Shown here one piece after another: positions 57,702 to 64,000 of a stretch of DNA of 64,000 nt. The position numbers and the translations under genes are program-made. Within the stretch, counting starts at the first letter, position 1. Every line of letters begins with the position of its first letter. This stretch comes from Blastomussa wellsi (taxonomy: Eukaryota > Cnidaria > Anthozoa > Scleractinia > Plerogyridae): contig OX393567.1 of assembly GCA_947652115.1 (NCBI GenBank), forward strand, positions 1 to 64,000. The letters are read 5' to 3'. Under the pieces are notes generated by a model. It saw only the letters and a list, made by a program, of their open reading frames with translations, made no database searches and was not told the origin of the DNA.

Positions 57702-59095
57702 CAGCGTTCGTACACGTTGTACAGGACGGCTTTGTTGGCGTCGACTTCTAACAAGTTTTCGAATTCACCGTACACCACGACGGTGATGTTGACTCCTGGA
57801 TTGGCACCAAAATTCAAGACCAGCTGCACCTCTCCGCTCTGTTTGGGATTCAAAACGGGACTGTCCAAACATCCGTTGGCCGCGTTGTCAAATACGAACA
57901 GCGTGCTGTTCCTGCCTTGTCCCCATTCCTCGCTCCTCACCATGTTTCCTTTCTTTCGGCACAGACACCCCGTGGCTTGCAGGAACCTGAAGTATCCTCT
58001 CAGATCCTTGCTGTCGTCGTCGTGCACCAGTTCCAACGTCTCGTACGGGTACTCTTCTCCTCTCACCAATTGACGAATGCTGCTCAAACCGAATTTCTGG
58101 AAATTGAAGGGGTTGGTGACCAACGTGCCGGTGAAAGCCGCCGTCGACACCATACCCACCACCAAACGATTAGGGATGCGTCCTTGAAACAGGTTGTTGA
58201 TCTCGAAGCGTTGTTGGTTGCCTTGCATGTTGTAGGTCCTGATTTCGCCTCTCACGGTGGTGTAGCTGACGGGTTTCCGGGTCGTTCTCTGTTTGTTTTC
58301 CAATTCCAAGTACACGGAGGGATTGAGTCTCAGTTGACAGAGGTACAGTCTGACTTTGACGTCTTGGCTGGTGAGTCGAGCCGCAGGTTGCCCTGCGACA
58401 CCCACGGTGAACAGATCTGGGTTGTTGAAGTACATCTGGATCTGGAGTTGCACGCCTGGCACCAAGACCTTGTCCATGTGAAACACTTCTATGTGGGGCG
58501 TGAAGCGCAACACGTGCACGGTACCTCCTAGGTACTTGGCTCTTTCTGCTTTCAGGGCTTTCACGGTTTCTTGTTGAGTGGTAGTCAGAGCTTCGAAGTC
58601 GGCGTGAGGCGCGGCATCGTCCAGGTTGTTGGCCGTCAACGTGTCGGGACAGTCGATGCCATTGTACCAGCCTTGAGGTTTCAAGATGGTGTCGCCGTCG
58701 TCTCTGTCGTGGTTCAGCAACGTTTCGAGGTAGGCCTTGTAATGGTACGTGTCGGTCTGAGGACTGATCAAGGTTCCGTTGAGTTTGACGTTGATCTGTT
58801 TGAACAAGGTGTGCGCCAAGTTGTTGACGGGAAACACGTTGTTTGCCACTGCGTAATTGGTACCGTCCGCCGCTTTCTTCAACCTCAATTCCACTTCGAA
58901 GTAACTGCGACTCAAATCGATGTAATCTTCTTGCGGATCGACCTGAAAGTCCACGGGGTTGATTCCTGTGGTAAAGGTCTGGATGGGCACCATGCGAAAA
59001 CTGGAGATGCTGACATCGGTGGGTGGGACGCGGAACAGATCCAATTTGGGATTGGACACGCCCGCCGATCCGGTCAGAGGCACGAGATCTGTCAT
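57701..59095 (-). CDS. Major capsid protein, double jelly-roll type (element 2)
   Basis: 464 codons from the ATG at 59095 (MTDLVPLTGSAGVSN). The frame is open further upstream to 59272, but 59095 is preferred because it overlaps the stop of a 56-aa basic gene (ATGA). Beta-rich throughout; resembles the family annotated in animals as 'F54H12.2-like', which I take to be the Polinton-type capsid family. It shares the INVKLNGT-type segment with the element 1 capsid gene. No lesions. Confidence 0.82.
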   Translation of the reverse strand: MTDLVPLTGSAGVSNPKLDLFRVPPTDVSISSFRMVPIQTFTTGINPVDFQVDPQEDYIDLSRSYFEVELRLKKAADGTNYAVANNVFPVNNLAHTLFKQINVKLNGTLISPQTDTYHYKAYLETLLNHDRDDGDTILKPQGWYNGIDCPDTLTANNLDDAAPHADFEALTTTQQETVKALKAERAKYLGGTVHVLRFTPHIEVFHMDKVLVPGVQLQIQMYFNNPDLFTVGVAGQPAARLTSQDVKVRLYLCQLRLNPSVYLELENKQRTTRKPVSYTTVRGEIRTYNMQGNQQRFEINNLFQGRIPNRLVVGMVSTAAFTGTLVTNPFNFQKFGLSSIRQLVRGEEYPYETLELVHDDDSKDLRGYFRFLQATGCLCRKKGNMVRSEEWGQGRNSTLFVFDNAANGCLDSPVLNPKQSGEVQLVLNFGANPGVNITVVVYGEFENLLEVDANKAVLYNVYER

Positions 59096-59262
59096 CGTTT
59101 TCGTTTGCGTTGACGTCTGGGAATGAACGTACCTCCGCGTTGACCTCGCTTTTTTATAGGATACTGTCGCTGCAGTTGTTTCACCAAGTCGGACCAAAGC
59201 GTCCCACCTCGTTGACTTATTTTCCTTATCCGTTTCACGCGTCTGGAATAGATGGGATTCAT
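59092..59262 (-). CDS. Small basic RGG protein, 56 aa (element 2)
   Basis: 56 codons in a frame overlapping the upstream extension of the capsid frame. It starts MNPIYSRRVKRIRK, has two QRGG sites (SQRGGTLW and GQRGGTFI) and ends in a basic block (RRQRKRKR). Its ATG overlaps the preceding stop (TGATG at 59264-59260) and its TGA overlaps the capsid ATG (ATGA). That coupling, plus the RGG motifs shared with sister proteins, supports a real gene. Likely a protease-processed core peptide. Confidence 0.65.
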   Translation of the reverse strand: MNPIYSRRVKRIRKISQRGGTLWSDLVKQLQRQYPIKKRGQRGGTFIPRRQRKRKR

Positions 59263-59510
59263 CACGAACCAAACAGATCGTTGAGGCCTCTCTTGAGTCT
59301 CTTGCTGGCTTCTCTTTCTATCTTACGTTTCACCGTGCGTTTCGCTCCTCTCTTGGCTCCGGCCACGGCAGCGGAAATGTTGACGGGTAGACCCAACGGA
59401 CCCCTTTTTAAACCTCGCCAACCTTCTCGGGCGGTGGAGGAAAGGATGTCTTTGAAGAAACCTGTGCCGTCTTGGTCGGGTACGTAGCGCGTCAAACTAC
59501 CTCCTCTCAT
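59262..59510 (-). CDS. pVI/pX-like minor virion protein (element 2)
   Basis: 82 codons. MRGGS start, an aromatic Gly-containing segment (GTGFFKDILSSTAREGW), an Ala-rich stretch and a basic tail ending KRGLNDLFGS, similar to the C-terminus of the element 1 Gly-rich protein. Start overlaps the preceding stop by ATGA. Probable virion component between capsid-associated proteins and capsid. Confidence 0.6.
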   Translation of the reverse strand: MRGGSLTRYVPDQDGTGFFKDILSSTAREGWRGLKRGPLGLPVNISAAVAGAKRGAKRTVKRKIEREASKRLKRGLNDLFGS

Positions 59511-60541
59511 TCTCGCTTGAAATGCAACGTCAAGATGGTCCTGCCTTCAACACCGAATGTGGTCAAGCGGCCGTTCGTCTCGGACACTTGCGTTTCGATA
59601 ATGTCTAACGTGTCCTTGCGCACCGGAATATATTGTACGTGGAGCGGTTCGAAGTAAGTGCTGCCTTGTCCTTTTCTCACGTAGTTGACTTCTCGCAACA
59701 GATCGGTGACTTGATCGCCCACCACCGAACTCTGGGCCACGTCCGAGTACACGAACAGAGATCGTGACGTCGTGGTCCCCAACACGTGTCCAAATGCTTT
59801 GTTCAAGTTGATGAATCGCCAGTTACAGTAATAGCTCAATTTGAGAAACTCTCCACTACTATCCGACAATGTAGGATTTCCCGCAAAACTTTTCACGTCG
59901 GCATAATTGATGTTGATGTTGGGGATGGTGTCTGACTCAAATTCCATGAGGAGATTCGGTCCCAACTTACTTTCATCTTCAGACAACCACCCCATCTTGG
60001 CGGCCAGGCGTTTGTTGATCTGGAATGCAGGAGGTTCTCCTTTTCGGGTGATGTCTTTGTTGTCCATGACCAATTCGTCTCCTTCCCACTTGAACTGTAT
60101 GTACGAGCGCTTGTTGTCTATCGGACTCGTATATTTGCTACCCAGCTTTGGACCACCGTAGGCTGTGAATTTTTTCTGATCGTAGAAATTCACCACGCTT
60201 TTCATGAATTCCACACCGTTCATCGTAGAAAACACGTTGTTCAAGTCGTGGAGATTCACTTTGCTGGTCCCGACGGTGAATCGGTTGCCCTGATAAGGTT
60301 TATTGTCGTTGTCTCTGACCCACTTGTACCTGAAGAGGATGGTCTCGGGATCGTCGGTCACGGCCGGAATGGTCACTTTGGCATCGGGTAAGGAAATGCT
60401 GCTCAATCCTACTTTCCAACCTTGTCCTTCCAAACGAATGGGATTGGGTAGTCGCACCTTGAAGTGATTGTTCGCGTTGTCGGGATATTCGCCGCGACTG
60501 CTGTCGCTGGGTAACGTGAGGTAAAACTCTTCACCAGGCAT
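59507..60541 (-). CDS. Capsid-associated protein B (element 2)
   Basis: 344 codons. Paralogue of the next upstream gene: both begin with an FYLTLPS-type strand, a YPDNANNHFKVRLP segment and a GWKVGLSSISLP strand, and both end with TLHFK. Start overlaps the preceding stop by 11 nt. The duplicated pair is matched by a pair in element 1, so duplication predates the split of the two elements. Candidate penton or minor capsid protein. Confidence 0.7.
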   Translation of the reverse strand: MPGEEFYLTLPSDSSRGEYPDNANNHFKVRLPNPIRLEGQGWKVGLSSISLPDAKVTIPAVTDDPETILFRYKWVRDNDNKPYQGNRFTVGTSKVNLHDLNNVFSTMNGVEFMKSVVNFYDQKKFTAYGGPKLGSKYTSPIDNKRSYIQFKWEGDELVMDNKDITRKGEPPAFQINKRLAAKMGWLSEDESKLGPNLLMEFESDTIPNININYADVKSFAGNPTLSDSSGEFLKLSYYCNWRFINLNKAFGHVLGTTTSRSLFVYSDVAQSSVVGDQVTDLLREVNYVRKGQGSTYFEPLHVQYIPVRKDTLDIIETQVSETNGRLTTFGVEGRTILTLHFKRE

Positions 60542-61529
60542 ACTTGAAATGTAACGTCACCACGGTGTTCCCGGGTTCGAAGTGAACGTCGGTGTCGTCG
60601 TCTTCCTCTTTCACGACGATCTCGATAATGTCCAAGAGTTCTCCGCGTACGGGCATATATCGAACGTGTTGCATCTCGTAGCCGCGTCGTTCCAAGGAGT
60701 ACGGAATGTCCCCCAAGAGATTCGTCATGCGTACGCCCACGGGGATGCTTTCCACCACGCTGGAGTGTACGAACAGTTGGCGTAGATTGGACCCGAAGGC
60801 TCTTTCGTAACTTTCGTCCAGGTACGAAAACACCCAATTGCAGAAACAGCTCAACTGGAGGGCATCGTTGTCCACTTTGTAAAATTCGTCGTTGCCTTCC
60901 ACGATGTCGGTGGCACCGGGCACGGTGTCGTCTGGAAAGTCTTTGCGTAAATTGTCACCCAGGACGTAGACGGGAGCATCGGGCGGACCCGTCACCTCGA
61001 TCCATCCCATGTCTCGGGCCAATCGAAATCCCACGAACACGGCCGGGTAACGCTGGGCGTCCCCCGTGAATGTGTCGCGGTTGTCCAAGACGAATTCGTC
61101 TTGGTCGAACACGAGTCGGGTGTACAATTTCTCTCCATCGTCTCGTCTCAGGTCGGCGTCCACCACGTCCACGTCTTGCAACGTCTTGTAGTAGAGACGT
61201 CTCACGGCTTGTAGGAGTTGGGTACCGCTAGAGATGTTGGGGTGCAACCGTTCCATAACGTCACGCGTGATCTCCAACGTCGTGTCGTCCGTACCGGCGT
61301 AAGTTCCGTCGCCGTACTTCAAGTGCCACTCGAAACGGAACAAGAAGGGATCTTTCAAGTCCACTCGACGGGGCGCTTTGGGCACGTGAATGTCCGTCAT
61401 GCCCACTTTCCAACCGGGTTCCTTGAACTGCATCAGGTACGGGAGTCTGTTCTTGAAACGGTTGGCTCGGTTGTCCGGAAATTCGAACCGATTCGAACCG
61501 CTCGTCAACTTGACGTAAAAGTCTTTCAT
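60531..61529 (-). CDS. Capsid-associated protein A (element 2)
   Basis: 332 codons, start overlapping the integrase stop (ATGA). N-terminus with FPDNRANRFKNRLP then GWKVGMTDIHVP, C-terminus VVTLHFKYAW. See its paralogue. Acidic stretch EEDDDTD near the end. Intact. Confidence 0.7.
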   Translation of the reverse strand: MKDFYVKLTSGSNRFEFPDNRANRFKNRLPYLMQFKEPGWKVGMTDIHVPKAPRRVDLKDPFLFRFEWHLKYGDGTYAGTDDTTLEITRDVMERLHPNISSGTQLLQAVRRLYYKTLQDVDVVDADLRRDDGEKLYTRLVFDQDEFVLDNRDTFTGDAQRYPAVFVGFRLARDMGWIEVTGPPDAPVYVLGDNLRKDFPDDTVPGATDIVEGNDEFYKVDNDALQLSCFCNWVFSYLDESYERAFGSNLRQLFVHSSVVESIPVGVRMTNLLGDIPYSLERRGYEMQHVRYMPVRGELLDIIEIVVKEEDDDTDVHFEPGNTVVTLHFKYAW

Positions 61530-62578
61530 CGTGTCACCAGAGCTTTCTTGTCGATCCAGCTATCGTATTTGATTGGCCATCCTTTCCAACGCACCAGGAC
61601 TTTTGTACCTTTTCGTTTCAGAATCTTTTCCACCCTGAACAGGTCGTCGTCTCCCACCGACACTTTTTGCAAATCCTGCTTGTAAAACGTGCCTTTCAGA
61701 GGAGTGCCGTCGTATTCGTCCAACTCGTAAGTGGTCAGAGGTGGTCCCGGCTTCACTCGGCGTACCACGAACACTTCCTCCGTCCATCCGGGCAAGTAAC
61801 CTTTCTGAAAAGGACGAAATTTCGTGTTGAGACGTACCTTGTCGCCCACTTTGAATTCGCTGCCGCGACGTCTTCTTTTTTTCTTCTTGGCGTACAACAC
61901 GTTCCACACGGCTTCTTGGTTGGCCGAGTTCACTTTGGCGGGTGCCATGCCGATGCTTCGGTGAAACGAGACGTTGTACCCTTTCACCAAGGCGGGCAGC
62001 ACTTTGGTGTAATTCGTCGTGTTCGCGGCAGTGAAGTACCTGTACATGCGTTCCTTCAGGGTGCGGTTGAACCTCTCGACGATGCTGGCTTTGGTGTCTC
62101 CGGCCGTGGAAAAGTGATGGATACCTCAACGTTTCGCGAACTCTGCAAAGGTCTTGTTGTAAAATTCTTTACCGTCGTCCGTCTGTAAATTGATCGGTTT
62201 TCTACCTTTGGCTCGCTTCAAGATCTTGGCGAAGGCTTCCGTCACGGCTTTCCCCGTCTTGTTTTTGACCGGTTCTACCCACGCGTACTTGGAAAGAGCG
62301 TCCACGACCGTCAGCAGGTACCTGTACCCTTTGTTTTCTCTCGCGATGTTTTGCACCTCGATCAGGTCGGCCACCCATTGCTCGTCCATGCCGAACACCA
62401 ACACGGGTAAGGTGGGGTGACGTCTCCTTCTTGGTTTGTGTAACGTGTACGCGAGTTCCGTTTCCAAGAGTTTCTTGACTTTAGTAGGGTCGAGTCGGTG
62501 GGCTCTGGAAAACCGATGCACGCCTCCCAAACTACCCGGTTTGGAAGGATCGACGTAGTTCTGCAATGCTCGTTTCAT
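61526..62578 (-). pseudogene. Integrase with chromodomain (element 2), one in-frame TGA
   Basis: Start ATG at 62578, overlapping the preceding stop by ATGA. The integrase core shows the first Asp in WVADLIEV and second Asp in LQTDDGKEFYN; then a TGA at 62126-62128, and in the same frame the Glu in ASIVERFNRTLKE, an SH3-like EFKVGDKVRLNTK and a C-terminal chromodomain (VEKILKRKG ... VLVRWKGWP ... YDSWI). Length (about 350 codons) is complete. The stop lies between the second Asp and the Glu, so any truncated product lacks the active site. Single lesion in an otherwise intact chain: a recent mutation, a sequencing error, or readthrough. Confidence 0.85.
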
Positions 62579-62856
62579 GTCGTCGCCAGAATGGAGGTCA
62601 GTCGTACCGTGCAATCCCGTACCAGGTCGTCGCGTTGCGTCAACAGACAATTGAACCAATCGAATGCGTGGGGTTGGTACCTCAACCACATTATGTAGAC
62701 GGCGAAACGAAAGGGTTTGTTTTGTACGTCGGCCTCGTCGAAAACATGCAAGGGATCGTGGACGGGATCTAAGGGAACCGTGATCCCTTGTCCGTATTTG
62801 AGATAGACGCGTAGACACACGTCTTTCACCCAACACCAGTACGCTTCGCTATTCAT
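62575..62856 (-). CDS. Hypothetical protein (element 2)
   Basis: 93 codons. Trp/Cys-rich (YWCWVKDVC ... WLRYQPHAFDWFNCLL). It ends in ATGA with the integrase start, indicating a coupled pair. First gene of unit 2. No family recognised. Confidence 0.5.
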   Translation of the reverse strand: MNSEAYWCWVKDVCLRVYLKYGQGITVPLDPVHDPLHVFDEADVQNKPFRFAVYIMWLRYQPHAFDWFNCLLTQRDDLVRDCTVRLTSILATT

Positions 62857-62891
62857 GACTCGAATGAAGACAACAGGGTAAACAATGAACT

Positions 62892-62897
62892 TTTATT
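62892..62897 (-). terminator. Poly(A) signal fused to stop codon (end of unit 1)
   Basis: GAATAAAAG on the minus strand: stop TAA (62893-62895) of the 243-aa gene is inside AATAAA. Confidence 0.7.
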
Positions 62898-63624
62898 CAC
62901 AAAAAAAGGCACCCTTGACGTAGCAACACCCTACGTCGTTACAAGACGATCTAAATTCTCTTAATTCCTCATCGTACAAGTTCATGTCACTGGCTTCTAA
63001 AGCGTCCCATTCTTCTCTGCAAATGTGGCATCCGTAGTCGCGCACCAGGGTCCTGGTCTTGGCGAACCAGAATTCGCTCGTCTCTCTTTCCGCGTACAAC
63101 AGTCGGACGAGTCTGTCGCACAGTCGTTTGTAATCGTAGGTGTCCTCCACCTTCAGATCGAAGGGGTTCACTATATCGTCCTCGATCAGATCGCGTGCCG
63201 TCGTCAAACAACTGAACAGAGATTCCAGGGCGTGCACGGCAGAGAACGACAGAGCGACCTCGTCGCCGGTGACGATGACGGCGTCACCTTCCAAATCAGG
63301 CTTGTCGCAGATCACGAATTTGTTTTGCGCGTGATGATACTCGAACCACCTGTGCTGGAACAAGTACACGTCGTACATCCCTTTGACGAACGCCCAATGT
63401 TTGTCGAACCAGTCTGGGTTATGGAGATGTAAGCGTTCCTCGGTCAGTTCGTACTCGCTGAACGGGATGTGACAAATGTCGAACAAGAAGGCGGTCGTGT
63501 GGTCGTCCGGTTTCACGTCGTCCAGTGTGGAGAAGGTGGCCATTTGGGCGTAAAGGTCCGGATCGTTCACGAGTCCTTCGACTTTGGTGTTGTTGGTGTA
63601 GAAGCGTCTGGTGTCGAGAACCAT
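62893..63624 (-). CDS. Hypothetical Cys-containing protein (element 2)
   Basis: 243 codons, own transcription unit. Acidic/aromatic; contains HICREEW near residue 205 and a C-terminal CCYVKGAFFCE cluster, which could bind metal. It faces a divergent plus-strand gene across about 75 nt. Not recognised; possibly an early/accessory gene. Confidence 0.55.
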   Translation of the reverse strand: MVLDTRRFYTNNTKVEGLVNDPDLYAQMATFSTLDDVKPDDHTTAFLFDICHIPFSEYELTEERLHLHNPDWFDKHWAFVKGMYDVYLFQHRWFEYHHAQNKFVICDKPDLEGDAVIVTGDEVALSFSAVHALESLFSCLTTARDLIEDDIVNPFDLKVEDTYDYKRLCDRLVRLLYAERETSEFWFAKTRTLVRDYGCHICREEWDALEASDMNLYDEELREFRSSCNDVGCCYVKGAFFCE

Positions 63625-63700
63625 ACTTTAAACTTTTCAAAGGTGTCGCACTCGTCAGGCACGACACGGTGGTGTCGTTTTCGATCCCTTTGTGGACGTC
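63625..63700. promoter_or_regulatory. Divergent intergenic region (element 2)
   Basis: 76 nt between a minus-strand ATG (63624) and a plus-strand ATG (63701), so it must hold both promoters if both genes are real. No TATA box seen; a TTTAAA occurs at the left edge (about 63628). Confidence 0.35.
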
Positions 63701-63928
63701 ATGTCCTGGCACGGTCATTTCGAAAAGTGGGTGCAAGGACCCCACGACCTACAGGACGAACGGGATTTGGAATTTAGAAAATCGAAATTCAAGACGAGGC
63801 GGGACCGTCTAAAATTGTACATGCATCTGAGACATCTCTCTAGACCCTACATGTCAAAACGCCGTCGCATCAAGACTCACGTCCTTTCTCGCATTGCTTC
63901 GCAGAATTCGACCCAGACGCCTTCCTAG
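63701..63928 (+). CDS. Hypothetical basic protein, divergent gene at the right edge
   Basis: 75 codons from the ATG at 63701 (MSWHGHFEKW); another ATG lies at 63692. Helical and basic (KSKFKTRRDRLKLYMHLRHL). Near its end another plus-strand frame is open to the window edge (FDPDAFLASIPLTCPIHDR...). The first frame loses protein character where the second gains it (about 63895-63907), so this is probably one gene with a frameshift or an intron, continuing right. Function unknown. Confidence 0.45.
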   Translation: MSWHGHFEKWVQGPHDLQDERDLEFRKSKFKTRRDRLKLYMHLRHLSRPYMSKRRRIKTHVLSRIASQNSTQTPS

Positions 63929-64000
63929 CCTCGATTCCTCTGACGTGCCCCATACACGACCGAACCCCGTTGCTGCGTAAGCAAGCCAAGAACGGATGGG

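Larger units (their letters stand above)
52296..64000 (-). mobile_element. Element 2: near-intact Polinton/adintovirus-like element (right end outside window)
   Basis: Seventeen or more packed genes, nearly all on the minus strand, with a GC-richer composition than all flanking DNA except the 61-bp array. It includes the hallmark set: rve integrase with chromodomain, double jelly-roll capsid, adenain-like protease and A32-like ATPase. Three transcription units end at AATAAA signals fused to stop codons (62892, 57128, 53104). No PolB in the window. The left boundary is approximate. Confidence 0.85.

Noticed and set aside
57917..59113. Plus-strand frames of 180-204 codons opposite the capsid gene
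   Set aside because: Antisense shadows of the GC-rich capsid gene, which has clear homology-type features; the plus-strand frames do not.
44451..64000. DNA polymerase B in either virus-like element
   Set aside because: No frame with polymerase motifs is present on either strand; absence is real for the window but says nothing about sequence to the right.

Overview
The window is the left end of a eukaryotic chromosome. It opens with about 2.37 kb of CCCTAA repeats (TTAGGG telomere read from its C-rich strand), passes through a TTTAGGGG-type variant zone and subtelomeric repeats, and then becomes a dense landscape of mobile and viral sequence with almost no ordinary host genes. The telomere type, short introns, a BEL/Pao retrotransposon, Penelope-type GIY-YIG sequence, tRNA-derived SINEs and two Polinton/adintovirus-like elements all fit an animal. 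Several repeats and the SAP-domain gene family resemble sequences I associate with anthozoan cnidarians such as stony corals. That placement is inference.

Layout: 1-2551 telomere and variant telomere; 2.56-6.6 kb subtelomeric duplications, two tRNA-like SINE copies and a 67-bp satellite; 6.6-12.9 kb gene-poor, with foldbacks and a 24-bp minisatellite (10.2-11.4 kb); 12.9-16.8 kb a minus-strand SAP-domain gene with one short intron and an in-frame stop; 16.9-19.66 kb long palindromes, a TAA microsatellite and a Penelope-like GIY-YIG remnant; 19.66-32.35 kb a roughly 200-copy, 61-bp minisatellite in which most units carry the palindrome TGCGCATGCGCA, split by one LINE 3' fragment; 32.70-39.82 kb a complete, very young BEL/Pao retrotransposon (417-bp LTRs, 5-bp target duplication, one long open reading frame); 40.97-42.33 kb a non-autonomous DNA transposon with an 11-bp target duplication.

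The most interesting part is 43.8-64.0 kb: two unrelated copies of virus-like, integrating elements of the Polinton (Maverick)/adintovirus class. Element 1 (43.8-50.75 kb, plus strand, AT-rich) keeps an integrase with chromodomain-like tail, two capsid-associated paralogues, a Gly-rich pX/pVI-like protein and a major capsid gene. It is decayed: stop codons, a MITE in the integrase, three frameshifts in the capsid gene, and no packaging ATPase or protease. Element 2 (about 52.3 kb to beyond the right edge, minus strand, GC-richer) is far better preserved. It carries integrase, two capsid-associated paralogues, a pVI-like protein, a previously hidden 56-aa basic protein, major capsid protein, adenain-like protease, A32-type packaging ATPase, several small basic core/pX-like proteins, a two-TM protein and a parvovirus-VP1-like phospholipase A2. 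Its genes are coupled by 1-11 nt start/stop overlaps, and three stop codons lie inside AATAAA signals, giving three compact transcription units. Its only clear lesion is one in-frame TGA in the integrase. No DNA polymerase B is visible; for element 2 it would have to lie right of the window.

Together the genes of element 2 make a nearly complete capsid-assembly and packaging module (capsid, ATPase, maturation protease and its likely RGG/KGG-cleaved substrates, and a PLA2) plus an integrase for chromosomal insertion.
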